This document shows positions 27,442 through 36,130 of a DNA stretch of 64,000 nt, in pieces. The stretch is from Azophilus sp965215035. GTDB taxonomy: Bacteria > Pseudomonadota > Gammaproteobacteria > Pseudomonadales > Azotimanducaceae. The position numbers and the translations under genes were made by a program. Numbering within the stretch: the first letter of the stretch is position 1; each line of letters begins with the position of its first letter. The DNA lies in assembly GCA_965215035.1 (NCBI GenBank), contig OZ244040.1:3224001-3288000 (forward strand). The letters run 5' to 3'. The notes below the pieces were generated by a model. It did no database searches. It worked only from the letters and a program-made list of their open reading frames with translations, and had not been told where the DNA came from.

Positions 27442-28218
27442 ATGGAACTGGAAGGTAAGCGAATTATCGTCACCGGCTCGGCGCGCGGCATGGGTGCCGC
27501 AGCACTCCGCTGCTACGTCGCGGCGGGGGCCGATGTGGTGGGTATGGACGTGCTGGACGAGACCGGCGCACAAGCCGCCCAGGACGCCAATACACGGGGC
27601 CCCGGCAGCGCCACATATCTGCACGTCGATATCTCCGGCAAGGCGAGCGTCCAGGCGGCCTTCGCCGAGGCCACCGAACGCTTAGGCGGACTCGACGCGC
27701 TGGCCCATCCGGCGGCCATTCACCGCTATTCGGTGGCCAGCGACGTGACAGTCGAGGACTGGGACCTGATGTTCGCCGTCAACGTGCGCGGCACCATGCT
27801 CACCAATCAGGCCGCCCACCGCTACATGAAGGAATCGGGCGGCGGTTCCATCATCAACTTCGGGTCCATTTCCGGCCAGCGCCCGGAGCCATCGGCCGCC
27901 GCCTATTCAACGGCGAAGGGCGCGGTGCACTCCTGGACCCGCACCGCCGCCGGTACCTGGGGTGCCGACAACATCCGCGTCAACGCCATTCTCCCCGCCA
28001 TGGATACGCCCATGTACCGGGAAGCGCTTGCCGAGGCCTCGGCGGAGCAAATCGAAAACAACAACCGGATGAACCTGGCGACTATCTTCATGGGCGGCAA
28101 GTACGGCGACCCGGACAAGCATCTGGGGCCGGTTATGGTGTTCCTAGCATCGGATGCGTCCTGGTTCATCACCGGCCAGTTGATTCCGGTGGACGGCGGG
28201 CAGGGCTCGGTTCGCTAG
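27442..28218 (+). CDS. SDR-family NAD(P)-dependent oxidoreductase
   Basis: 258-residue classical short-chain dehydrogenase. Cofactor motif TGSARGMGAA (residues ~12-21), then Asp in VVGMDVLDET, which suggests NAD preference; catalytic Ser in INFGSISG and YSTAK (Tyr-x3-Lys). C-terminal WFITGQLIPVDGG is the typical closing strand. ATG 27442 has GGAGG before it. Substrate unknown. The neighbouring Rieske oxygenase is convergent and may belong to the same oxidative pathway. Confidence 0.87.
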   Translation: MELEGKRIIVTGSARGMGAAALRCYVAAGADVVGMDVLDETGAQAAQDANTRGPGSATYLHVDISGKASVQAAFAEATERLGGLDALAHPAAIHRYSVASDVTVEDWDLMFAVNVRGTMLTNQAAHRYMKESGGGSIINFGSISGQRPEPSAAAYSTAKGAVHSWTRTAAGTWGADNIRVNAILPAMDTPMYREALAEASAEQIENNNRMNLATIFMGGKYGDPDKHLGPVMVFLASDASWFITGQLIPVDGGQGSVR

Positions 28219-28294
28219 GAAACCCCCCGATCGAGCCGGAGCTTTCCGCCACACAGCAGGTGTGGTCTAGATTAGATAGGATATGTAGGCGCTT

Positions 28295-29638
28295 CTACCT
28301 AGGCAATCTGCCCGCGATGTAGTCGTCGATCAGCTCGTGATAACGCCGGATGCGCATTTCCTGCTGGGATAGGTAAACGCCCTGGAACCCCCGTGAGCGG
28401 AACCCGCGCTGCTGGGTAACAAAGACGCGCACATCGTCCTCGATGGCCGGACCAATGGATGCTCCTTCCCCGAATTTCAGCAGGGTGTGCTCCACTTCGT
28501 CCGCGCCCCCGTGGTTGTTCTCGAATCCGGCGGCCATGGCCGCCGGGCTGGCGTACCACCAGTTGTCGAACAGGCATTGCTGCGGGTCGTCCCGGTGCGG
28601 ACGCGCCCGCAGAAAGTGGAACCCGTCGGACCAGAGGGATACCGCGAAATTCGGGAACAGCGTGTAATGAAAGGCATCGGTAAACTGTTCGTCTGGAATC
28701 TTGTCGTAGTGGGTGAACCCCTTGCCCGAGCCCAGACGCCGCTTCGCCCGCTGCAGGGCGACCCGAGTTTTCTCCGGCGCACCCTTGAAATCTTCCGGGT
28801 CGAGTTCCCAGTGGCGTAGCTGGCTCGCCAGCGGCTCAAGAATGTTGCCTTCGCTGTCGGTAGAACCGACACCGTAGCCGCCTTCCATAATCATCCGGTT
28901 GTGGCCTTCATCGGAAAGGTCGAACCGGGTTTCCTTGAAGTAGGTGTTGATGTGGCCGCGAATTTCCTGGCGGTTGGTCTCGGTGGTGGCGCCCATATGC
29001 ACAGTCGGTACGTGGTACGACTCGTTGAAGTTGTCGAGCACCACTTTCCAGTTGCACGGCAGCCACATGCTGTTGGCCATGGTGCGCTTCCAGGTGTGGA
29101 TGTCGCGCAACTGCCATTCGTTCCAGATCGGCCCAAGAAATTCCCTCAGGCTGACGCACTTGGGGTTCATATTGACCCAGATGAACCCGGCGAAGGTCTC
29201 GCAGGCAATCTCCGCAAGCCGGACCTTGCCGCACGGGTTGCCCTGGGGAAAATCGTCCCGGTCCGGTGCGAAATTGAGTTCGCCATCGGGCATGTACGCC
29301 CAACTGTGGTATTTGCAGACGAATCGGCGCACATTGCCCCGCTCGCCTTCCACTAGGGGATTGCCGCGATGCTGGCAGACGTTGTAGAACGCTTTGACGC
29401 CGCCGTCCTGCTGGCGAACCATGAGAATCTCTTCCGGCCCCACGGGCTCCATCTGCCAGTCGCCGGGATTCGGCAGTTCGGATTCGCGGCCGAGCAATAG
29501 CCAAACCTTGGTCCACATGCCCTCCCACTCCTGTTCGAAGAAGGACTTGGACGTATACCGAAATCCTTCGAGCAGGGAACCGCGCGTGCGCTGCTGTGGA
29601 TAGCTCTGAATTTCGTAGATATTGGAGGGCTCTGCCAT
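28295..29638 (-). CDS. Rieske [2Fe-2S] ring-hydroxylating oxygenase, alpha subunit
   Basis: 447-residue aromatic-ring or related substrate oxygenase. The Rieske cluster ligands are in CQHRGNPL...FVCKYHSWAY (Cys-x-His, 17 residues, Cys-x2-His, ~residues 87-109). The mononuclear-iron site is NFNESYHVPTVHMG, and the catalytic domain runs ~170-440. The start MAEPSNIYEIQ (29638) is chosen over longer frames. No beta subunit, ferredoxin or reductase gene is adjacent, so partners must be encoded elsewhere. Confidence 0.88.
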   Translation of the reverse strand: MAEPSNIYEIQSYPQQRTRGSLLEGFRYTSKSFFEQEWEGMWTKVWLLLGRESELPNPGDWQMEPVGPEEILMVRQQDGGVKAFYNVCQHRGNPLVEGERGNVRRFVCKYHSWAYMPDGELNFAPDRDDFPQGNPCGKVRLAEIACETFAGFIWVNMNPKCVSLREFLGPIWNEWQLRDIHTWKRTMANSMWLPCNWKVVLDNFNESYHVPTVHMGATTETNRQEIRGHINTYFKETRFDLSDEGHNRMIMEGGYGVGSTDSEGNILEPLASQLRHWELDPEDFKGAPEKTRVALQRAKRRLGSGKGFTHYDKIPDEQFTDAFHYTLFPNFAVSLWSDGFHFLRARPHRDDPQQCLFDNWWYASPAAMAAGFENNHGGADEVEHTLLKFGEGASIGPAIEDDVRVFVTQQRGFRSRGFQGVYLSQQEMRIRRYHELIDDYIAGRLPR

Positions 29639-29790
29639 GGCGCTTTCAGTGGTGGTGGCACATGCGCCAAATACTGTCATAGTCGGGGTCACAATGGTAG
29701 CGGCAAGGCCCCGCTCGCCCCGGGGATGCTAGGGACCATGGCCTTGACCGGGAAGAGCGGCCCGCAAAACCGCAAAATTAGGAACGGCTA

Positions 29791-29867
29791 TGGCGCACCC
29801 GGCTGGATTCGAACCAGCAGTCCCCAGTTTCGTAGACTGGTGCCTTATCCAATTTGGCCACGGGTGC
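29791..29867 (-). tRNA. tRNA-Arg (anticodon ACG)
   Basis: Minus-strand cloverleaf: acceptor GCACCCG/CGGGTGC, encoded GCCA 3' end, T-loop GGTTCGAATCC and anticodon arm CCAGT-CTACGAA-ACTGG giving ACG (read as ICG after A34 deamination). 77 nt. No integrase or att duplication seen nearby. Confidence 0.95.
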
Positions 29868-29976
29868 GGAGTGCCGCGGATGGTACCGGGAAACGCGGGT
29901 TGGATTCAACGATAGCACTGTTGTCGGTGGGTACGCTATCGTATTCTCGGCCCCAGAAGTAAGGCGGAGCGCGGCA

Positions 29977-30957
29977 ATGCCGGAAGCATCCAACGCCGAG
30001 GCACCGGCGCGATCGAACGCGCCGGGGAAAGGCACCCACGAATACCGGGAAGATCCGCGCAACCGCCAAATTTTCATCTACGTCAACGGCGAGCATCTGC
30101 CCCGGGAGGAAGCGAAGGTTTCCGTCTTCGATAGCGGCTTCGTGCTCGGCGATGGCGTTTGGGAAGGCCTGCGGGTGCACTGCGGGCGAGTGGCCTTTCT
30201 TGATGCCCATCTCGACCGCCTGTACGAAGGCGCAAAAGCGCTCGACCTCGACATCGGGATGAATCGCGCGGCGCTCGCAGCGGCGCTCAACGAGACGCTG
30301 CGGGTCAACGGCATGATCGCGGACAGCGGCGGCGATGCGGACAAGGTGCATATCCGCCTGATGGTGACCAGGGGGCGGAAGGCGACGCCCTATCAGGACC
30401 CAAGAGTCACCATCGGCCCGGCCACCGTGGTCATCATACCCGAGTACAAAGCACCGGATGCGAGCGTGGCAACGCGCGGCATTCGCCTGTTCACGGTTCA
30501 CGTACGGCGTGGCCCAGCCGACGTACAAGACCCAAAACTCAACAGCCACTCGAAGCTCAACTGCATCCTAGCCTGTATCCAGGCGACCCGGGCCGGTGCC
30601 GACGAAGCGCTGATGCTCGACCCGCAAGGCTTTGTTGCAACCTGCAATTCCACACATTTCTTCATCGTTCGCCGGGGCGCGGTGTGGACATCGTCCGGCG
30701 ATTATTGCCTAGGCGGAATAACACGCTCCAACCTGATTGGCCTGTGCCGGGAGCACGCCATTCCCGTCTTTGAACGCAACTTCAGCCTGACCGATGTGTA
30801 CGGTGCCGAAGAGTCCTTTGTTACCGGCACCTTCGCCGGCGTTGCACCGGTAATCTCGGTCGATGGCCGCACCATTGGCACAGGCCAGCGCGGCCCCCTG
30901 ACCGAGCGTTTGCAGTCGCTCTACCTCCAGTTGCTAGATCGGGAGTGTGCCCGTTGA
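29977..30957 (+). CDS. Class IV aminotransferase (branched-chain/D-amino-acid type)
   Basis: 326-residue PLP fold-type IV enzyme. Motifs: IFIYVNGEHLPREEAKVSVFD, GDGVWEGLRVHCGRVAFLDAHLDRL with the conserved Arg, the PLP lysine in LNSHSKLNCILACI, and EESFVTGTFAGVAPV. About 30 residues precede the catalytic fold. ATG 29977 with GGCGGAG upstream. The next gene encodes a sulfotransferase-like protein, a pairing seen with branched-chain aminotransferases. Substrate not fixed by sequence. Confidence 0.85.
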   Translation: MPEASNAEAPARSNAPGKGTHEYREDPRNRQIFIYVNGEHLPREEAKVSVFDSGFVLGDGVWEGLRVHCGRVAFLDAHLDRLYEGAKALDLDIGMNRAALAAALNETLRVNGMIADSGGDADKVHIRLMVTRGRKATPYQDPRVTIGPATVVIIPEYKAPDASVATRGIRLFTVHVRRGPADVQDPKLNSHSKLNCILACIQATRAGADEALMLDPQGFVATCNSTHFFIVRRGAVWTSSGDYCLGGITRSNLIGLCREHAIPVFERNFSLTDVYGAEESFVTGTFAGVAPVISVDGRTIGTGQRGPLTERLQSLYLQLLDRECAR

Positions 30958-31220
30958 CCCGTCCGGCGTTTGCACGGCACGCCCCGGCAAACAGTCGCAC
31001 CCACTCCAATATGCGCTTGTTTATCCCTCCGCTGTTTCCACAACAACGCGAACGCACCTCCGAGGAGCGTGCCGAACAATGTCCCCTAGAAAAAGTCTAA
31101 TCAAGTTGATGTTCAAGGGTGCCATGCTCCATAGCCGATTGATTTTGTTTGGCGCCATCAGGTAGTGGCGTGCTTGTTCAGATCTTCCCTAGCATGCTGC
31201 CCGACAAGCAGCCATAACGA

Positions 31221-31988
31221 TTGAAGTCTTCTACCACACCGGCGTCCGGCCCCGTCCCGCCAGTACGGATCGCCATGTGGTCGGGGCCGCGGAACCTATC
31301 TACGGCCATGATGCGGGCCTGGGAAAATCGGGGCGACACCGCGGTGTGGGATGAGCCCTTCTACGCATGCTATCTCGCGGCAACGGGCGTTCAACACCCG
31401 GGTGCAACCGGGATCATCGCCCAGGGTGAAACGGATTGGCGCCGCGTGGCCGAGCGTGCGGCCGGCGTGGTTCCCGGTAACCTGCCGATCTTTTTCCAGA
31501 AACACATGACCCATCACCTGCTGCCCAAGATCGGCCGCGCCTGGATGGACGCGGTGGAGAACTGCTTCCTGATCCGCGCCCCCCGCGAGGTAATCGCCTC
31601 CTACGCCAAGGTACGGGATACGGTGACAGCCGACGATGTAGGCATCATCCAGCAAGCAGAGATTTTCGACTTCGTCGCGGCGCGGCGCGACACGGCGCCT
31701 GTCGTGCTGGATGCCCAGGATTTGCTTGAGCATCCTCGCGCAATGCTTTGCGCCCTGTGCGAGAACATCGGCATCGAGTTTACCGACCGCATGCTGGCCT
31801 GGCCACCCGGGCCGCGAGCGAGCGATGGCACCTGGGCAAGACACTGGTACCAGTCGGTGTACCGGTCGACTGGATTCGAGCCCTACACCCCCAAGACCCA
31901 CCGGCTGCCCGGCCACCTCGAATCCCTCGCCCAGGCATGCGAACCCCACTACCGGCGACTATGGCAGCAACGGCTAACGCCCCGCTGA
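31221..31988 (+). CDS. Sulfotransferase-like P-loop protein
   Basis: 255-residue protein with the PAPS-type phosphate loop IAMWSGPRNLSTAMMRAW near residues 17-34 and the second-site phrase NCFLIRAPREVIASYAK (~residues 112-128), both typical of sulfotransferase-like proteins. TTG 31221 is the only start that keeps the full first motif; the next ATG would cut it. Proteins of this kind occur beside or fused with branched-chain aminotransferases. The true acceptor is unknown. Confidence 0.7.
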   Translation: MKSSTTPASGPVPPVRIAMWSGPRNLSTAMMRAWENRGDTAVWDEPFYACYLAATGVQHPGATGIIAQGETDWRRVAERAAGVVPGNLPIFFQKHMTHHLLPKIGRAWMDAVENCFLIRAPREVIASYAKVRDTVTADDVGIIQQAEIFDFVAARRDTAPVVLDAQDLLEHPRAMLCALCENIGIEFTDRMLAWPPGPRASDGTWARHWYQSVYRSTGFEPYTPKTHRLPGHLESLAQACEPHYRRLWQQRLTPR

Positions 31989-32146
31989 CTTGCCCTAGCG
32001 AATGCCTTGGGGACAGCACCCCAAGAAACACCCGCCCTTCAATCGGCATCGCTGTTGCGCCGTTGAGGCACCCAGCTAGACCACCCAACTCCGCAACCGC
32101 CCGCCGGGCAGGCGACCGCTGCGGCTTTTCCACCGACCACCCGCAA

Positions 32147-32227
32147 CAGGGCCAGTTCAAGGTGTTCACTGCCGAAAAGATATTTCTAGAAATGCATCGG
32201 ACTTTGCCGAGGACTGGTAGACGATTT
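32147..32227 (+). repeat. Dispersed intergenic repeat, copy A (internally shortened)
   Basis: Head CAGGGCCAGTTCAAGGTGTT and tail CTTTGCCGAGGACTGGTAGA match copies at 38463-38600 and 58769-58892. This copy lacks the central ~50 bp. It lies in the 390-bp gap before tesB, which otherwise holds nothing recognised. Confidence 0.6.
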
Positions 32228-32378
32228 GGACCGAGTTAAGCCGAAAGCGCGGGGTGTTGCGCGCCAAACAGTGAAGTTGGATGCCAAAATGAGAATTGCG
32301 GTACCCGCAACCACCGACTTGAGCAAATGCCGCACTCCCGCCAAACTCGACGGACCCGCCCACCAAAAGGAATCAGCC

Positions 32379-33227
32379 GTGTTTGCAAAACTTCTCACCC
32401 TGGACGATCTGGGCGGCGGAGAATTCCAAGCGCCAGCCGCCCCCGACAAGGGCGACACCCTGTTTGGTGGCCAGTTCATCGCCCAATGTCTGGCGGCCGC
32501 GGAAACCACCGTCGCCAACGACCGCCAGATACATTCACTGCACGCCTACTTCCTGCGGCCCGGGGACGTTGACCTACCCTCGACCATTGGCGTGGTAGCG
32601 GTGCGCGACGGTCGTTCGTTTTCCTGGCGGCAGACAGTCGTGCGGCAACGGGGCAAGGAATTGTTTCGTATGCTGGCCTCCTACCAGGTTCCGGTGGAGT
32701 CACCCGAGTTCACGAGCCGGCGGCCACCGGACACGCCACCGCCCGAGCACGTGTCGGTCACCTACGACGAGTTCACCATGCGCGAACTTGGCCAGGACAA
32801 CTGGTACGGTACCGAGCGGCCAATGGAAATCCGGTATGTCAATCCACCATCCGCACCGCGAGGCGAACCCATCACCGAAAGCCAGTTGATGTGGATGCGC
32901 ATCAACGAACGGTTGCCCGATGCGCCGGCCATCCACCAGGCGGGCCTCGCCTACCTGTCCGACGCCACGCTGGTCGACCACGTTATGCTGCCCCATGGCC
33001 TGCGTTGGCAGGATGACGATTTCGAGGGCACCAGTCTCGATCACGCCATGTGGTTTCATCGTTTTGCCCGAGCGGACGAGTGGCTGCTGTTCGAGCAGAC
33101 CGTCGAATCCACCGGCGGTGGCCGCGGGCTCGCCCGGGGCTATTTCTTTGATCGCAGCGGTGTACTGATCGCCACCTGTATGCAGGAAGGACTGATGCGA
33201 TGGACATCCAGCGGAGACGCTACCTGA
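32379..33227 (+). CDS. tesB: Acyl-CoA thioesterase II
   Basis: 282-residue double-hotdog thioesterase that hydrolyses acyl-CoA. Typical phrases: GDTLFGGQFIAQCLAAAE near residue 24, SLHAYFLRPGDVD, and the catalytic Asp region GTSLDHAMWFHR. The GTG start at 32379 is taken because AAGGAA precedes it and the resulting length matches the family (~285 aa); the open frame extends far upstream but would include the dispersed repeat. A transposon is inserted 10 bp after its stop. Confidence 0.88.
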   Translation: MFAKLLTLDDLGGGEFQAPAAPDKGDTLFGGQFIAQCLAAAETTVANDRQIHSLHAYFLRPGDVDLPSTIGVVAVRDGRSFSWRQTVVRQRGKELFRMLASYQVPVESPEFTSRRPPDTPPPEHVSVTYDEFTMRELGQDNWYGTERPMEIRYVNPPSAPRGEPITESQLMWMRINERLPDAPAIHQAGLAYLSDATLVDHVMLPHGLRWQDDDFEGTSLDHAMWFHRFARADEWLLFEQTVESTGGGRGLARGYFFDRSGVLIATCMQEGLMRWTSSGDAT

Positions 33228-33338
33228 CCTAGGCCGTTGCTGTGCCAGCAGTTCTCATTTTGGTTTTGTTGGGTGACTGTCGAGGGTTTCATTGGTTGTG
33301 CGGTGGGTTGATTTGGGTACGGAGGCGAGGCGGGAGGG

Positions 33339-33437
33339 TCAGGGGGGCCGTGCCGCAGGTCCGCCGGTGGCGAGCAGGGACATGAGCGCGGTCCACGAGT
33401 GGAACACCTGGTATTCGGTGACGGTGCGCAGGTGCTC
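33339..33437 (-). pseudogene. C-terminal fragment of the methylase-linked transposase
   Basis: Read on the minus strand from 33437, the frame continues the transposase broken at 34937: HLRTVTEYQVFHSWTALM, then a Pro/Ala tail and TGA at 33339-33341. Joining across the IS3 target duplication CTC restores one uninterrupted reading frame. Confidence 0.85.
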
Positions 33438-33503
33438 TGAGGTGGTCCCACTTTTTTGGACAGTTGGCTAAGGTGTACTCCAGTGTCGAAAGGAGGCACG
33501 TTC

Positions 33504-33788
33504 ATGGCCAAGAAGAGGCGCCGATTCACGGCGGAGTTCAAGAAGCGGGTGGCGCTGGAGGCGCTACGGGAGCACGACACGGTGCAGGCGATTGCCGCGC
33601 GGTACGAGGTTCATCCGAACCAGGTGGGTGCGTGGAAGCGGCAGGCGGTGGAGGGCTTGGACGAGGTGTTCTCGGGCCCCGTGTCGAAGCGCGGCAGGGA
33701 GCGCGAGGCGACGATCCGAGAGCTGCACGCGAAGATCGGGGAGTTGACGGTCGAACGGGATTTTTTTCTGCGGGGGTTGGCGCGTTGA
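33504..33788 (+). CDS. IS3-family OrfA (helix-turn-helix subunit)
   Basis: 94-residue DNA-binding half of the transposase: RRRFTAEFKKRVALEAL, then the helix-turn-helix AIAARYEVHPNQVGAWKRQA (~residues 27-46) and a C-terminal leucine-zipper-like helix (ATIRELHAKIGELTVERDFF). GGAGG lies 9 nt before ATG. A run of seven T at 33761-33767, read T-TTT-TTT, is a textbook slippery site to join OrfB in the -1 frame. Confidence 0.92.
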   Translation: MAKKRRRFTAEFKKRVALEALREHDTVQAIAARYEVHPNQVGAWKRQAVEGLDEVFSGPVSKRGREREATIRELHAKIGELTVERDFFLRGLAR

Positions 33789-34627
33789 GCCGCACGGAGC
33801 GGGTCGCGATGGTCGAGCGCAACGGCCCGCTGGCGCTGGCCCGCCAATGTGAGTTGCTTGGCGTGAGTCGCTCCTCGCAGTACTACGAGCCGCTCGGCGA
33901 GAGCGCGGAGAACCTGGCGCTGATGCGGCGCCTGGACGAATTGCACCTGGCGCACCCGTTCCACGGCAGTCGGCAGATGTCGCGGCATCTGCGCCGCGAG
34001 GGCACGGTTGTCGGGCGGCACCGGGTACGCCGGCTGATGCGGCTAATGGGCATGGAGGCGATCTACCGCAAGCCGCGCACCAGTGTCGCCAACCCGGAGC
34101 ACCGGGTGTACCCCTACCTCTTGCGCGATCTGGTGATCGACCGGCCGGATCAGGTGTGGTGCGCGGACATAACCTATGTTCCTGTTACTCAGGGTTTTTT
34201 CTACCTGGTTGCCGTGATGGATTGGGCCAGCCGCCGCGTTCTGTCGTGGCGCTTGTCGAACACGATGGACAGCGTCTTTTGCATCGATGCGTTGGACGCC
34301 GCGCTGCGCCTCGGTGTTCCGGAGATCTTCAACACGGACCAGGGCGCCCAATTCACAAGCATCGCGTTTACCGAGCGGCTGCTCTCAAGCGGCGCGCGCT
34401 GCTCCATGGACGGCCGCGGCCGCTATCTCGACAACATCTTCATCGAGCGCCTGTGGCGTTCGCTGAAGTACGAGGCGGTGTACCTGCGCGAACTCGCCGA
34501 CGGCCGCGACGCCGAGCGCATCGTCGGATCCTGGATCAACTTTTACAACGAACTGAGACCGCACTCGGCGCTTGGCGGCTGCACGCCGGATGAAGCTTAC
34601 TGTGGCGCCCTCCTGGAGGCCGCGTGA
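33785..34627 (+). CDS. IS3-family OrfB (DDE catalytic subunit)
   Basis: 280-residue integrase-fold half. It has an HTH_21-like region (ALMRRLDELHLAHPFHGSRQ), then the rve core with the catalytic triad in VWCADITYVP, FNTDQGAQFTS and ERLWRSLKYEAVY. It may be translated by frameshift from orfA or from TTG 33785 / ATG 33809. The gene looks intact, so the element may be active. Confidence 0.92.
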   Translation: MSRTERVAMVERNGPLALARQCELLGVSRSSQYYEPLGESAENLALMRRLDELHLAHPFHGSRQMSRHLRREGTVVGRHRVRRLMRLMGMEAIYRKPRTSVANPEHRVYPYLLRDLVIDRPDQVWCADITYVPVTQGFFYLVAVMDWASRRVLSWRLSNTMDSVFCIDALDAALRLGVPEIFNTDQGAQFTSIAFTERLLSSGARCSMDGRGRYLDNIFIERLWRSLKYEAVYLRELADGRDAERIVGSWINFYNELRPHSALGGCTPDEAYCGALLEAA

Positions 34628-34655
34628 AGGCAAGGGAACACAGGGATGCCGGGAA

Positions 34656-34779
34656 CGCCTCGGGGTTCGGCGTGTCAACCCGCTGCGCGGGTTCTCCGCT
34701 TCGCTTCGATCCTTCGGATGACACGCCAAACCCCGAGGCGTGGAAGTCTGCCATGGCCGGAAGGGGACTTCCGGCCATG
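34656..34779. repeat. Two large hairpins in the IS3 tail
   Basis: Arms 34656-34677 and 34719-34740 pair over 22 bp with one mismatch. A second perfect stem of 12 bp (CATGGCCGGAAG, loop GGGA) occupies 34752-34779. They sit between the orfB stop and the right inverted end. Confidence 0.75.
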
Positions 34780-34933
34780 ACTGACCGGCTTTTGACTGGC
34801 AGGTCCAGAGGCGAATCCGGGGTGCGGTTGACATCGATCCAGCCGGCAGGAAACTATCGTTTATCGAGGGCTCAAAACCAATCCGAGTACACCTTATTTT
34901 CGCCCTCGAACTGTCCAACCAACCAGGACCACC

Positions 34934-36130
34934 TCACTCAAACAGGCGCGCCCGGGTGCCGAGGCGTACTCGGGCCTGCTGCCATTGGGCTTCAGCGAGT
35001 TCGCAGGCGGTGTGCAGGGCGAAGGCGAGGAGGTTGAGGATGACGAGCACGGCGGCGAGGGTGTCTTTGCCGTGGCCGAAGTTGTGTTCGAGGTGGTAGC
35101 CGTGTTGCTTGAGTACGTTGAAGGTCTCGTTCTCGATCTTCCAACGGGCGCGGGCGCAGTCGGCGAGTTCGACGACGTTGTCGCGGTCGACGAGGAGGCT
35201 GGTGACGAAGGCGCCGCGGTAGGTGACGGTGCCGTCGGGTCGGGCGCTGGTGATCTCCAGCCAGTTGACGCGCAGAGCGTCGTCGCCGTCGCGGATGGGC
35301 AGGCCGGTCATCCAGCGGTAGCGGTGGATGCGGCGTTTCGCGCCGCGTCCCGAGGTGCGGCGGCGCGTGGGCGTGCGGATACCGTCGAGGTACTCATAGA
35401 GGGTCTTGTGGCTGCTTGGCTTGGCGGTGAGCAGGAAGCCGCCGCCGCTGTCGAGCATGGCCTGGCAGACGGGCTGGCAGGCGTAGAGGTCGTCGCCGAG
35501 GTAGACCGGCCGCAGGGCGGCGCAGCGCGGGCCGTGGCGCGCCAGCCAGCGCTTGACGGCCTGGCGTTCGCAGTCCTGCTTGGCGGTGCCGTCCTGGGGT
35601 CGCACGAACTCCGGCGGCAGCGGCAGCGACTGTGCCCGGCCCGGTGCCACGACGTTGGCGGCCAGCATCTGGTGGAAGTGCTCGATGCCGCCGTCGGCGC
35701 GCTTGCGGGTCGAGCAGTGGTCGCAGCGGAGCTTGCGCGAGCGGAAGAACTCGGTGCCGTCCAGGGCGACCAGCGTGCGACCGTCGAGGCGGCGCAGGGG
35801 TGCGAGGCCGCCGCCCGCGTCGAGGTCCTCGACGAGCGCGTGGAACGCCTCGTCGAAGTGCGTCGTCGGCACGCCGTCGAGCAACTGCCGGATGTGGTTG
35901 TCACAGGGGATGCGGGCCAGCCCGAACAGGGTGTGCGCGTTGGACCGTGCGTGGCCCTCGGCCAGCGCGCGCTGGTGCGCCAGGAACGACGGCGATTGCA
36001 TAAGGAACACCGACAGCGCCGCCATGCCGATGTCGTCCATGGCATAGCGCCGGTTGCTGCCACGGCGCGAGTCCGGCATGCGCGCGAAGCACGCCCGCAG
36101 GCGGTCGAGATGGTGCCCGAGGCGCTTCAC
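34934..36130 (-). pseudogene. IS4-like DDE transposase, 3' end cut by IS3
   Basis: Starts at GTG 36130 inside the GTGA overlap with the methylase stop. Family features: RTLVALDGTEFFRS (first Asp), VYLGDDLYACQPVCQAML (second Asp), and RARWKIENETFNVLKQHGYH with the catalytic Glu, followed by LEHNFGHGKDTLAAVL. The last native codon is 34937; the present TGA is supplied by the IS3 end. About 32 C-terminal residues are now on the far side of the insert, so activity is doubtful. The longer open frame to 36790 is out-of-frame methylase sequence. Confidence 0.85.

Larger units (their letters stand above)
33438..34936 (+). mobile_element. IS3-family insertion sequence (1499 bp)
   Basis: Imperfect inverted ends starting TGAGGTGGTCC (left 33438, right complement ending 34936) also share TTGGACAGTT and AAGGTGTACTC blocks. 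A 3-bp target duplication CTC flanks it (33435-33437, 34937-34939), as expected for IS3. It encodes orfA and orfB in -1 relation plus a ~300-bp structured non-coding tail. It is inserted in the 3' part of the host transposase gene. Confidence 0.92.

Noticed and set aside
29791..29867. tRNA-Arg as a genomic-island attachment site
   Set aside because: No integrase and no duplicated tRNA 3' end found in the window.
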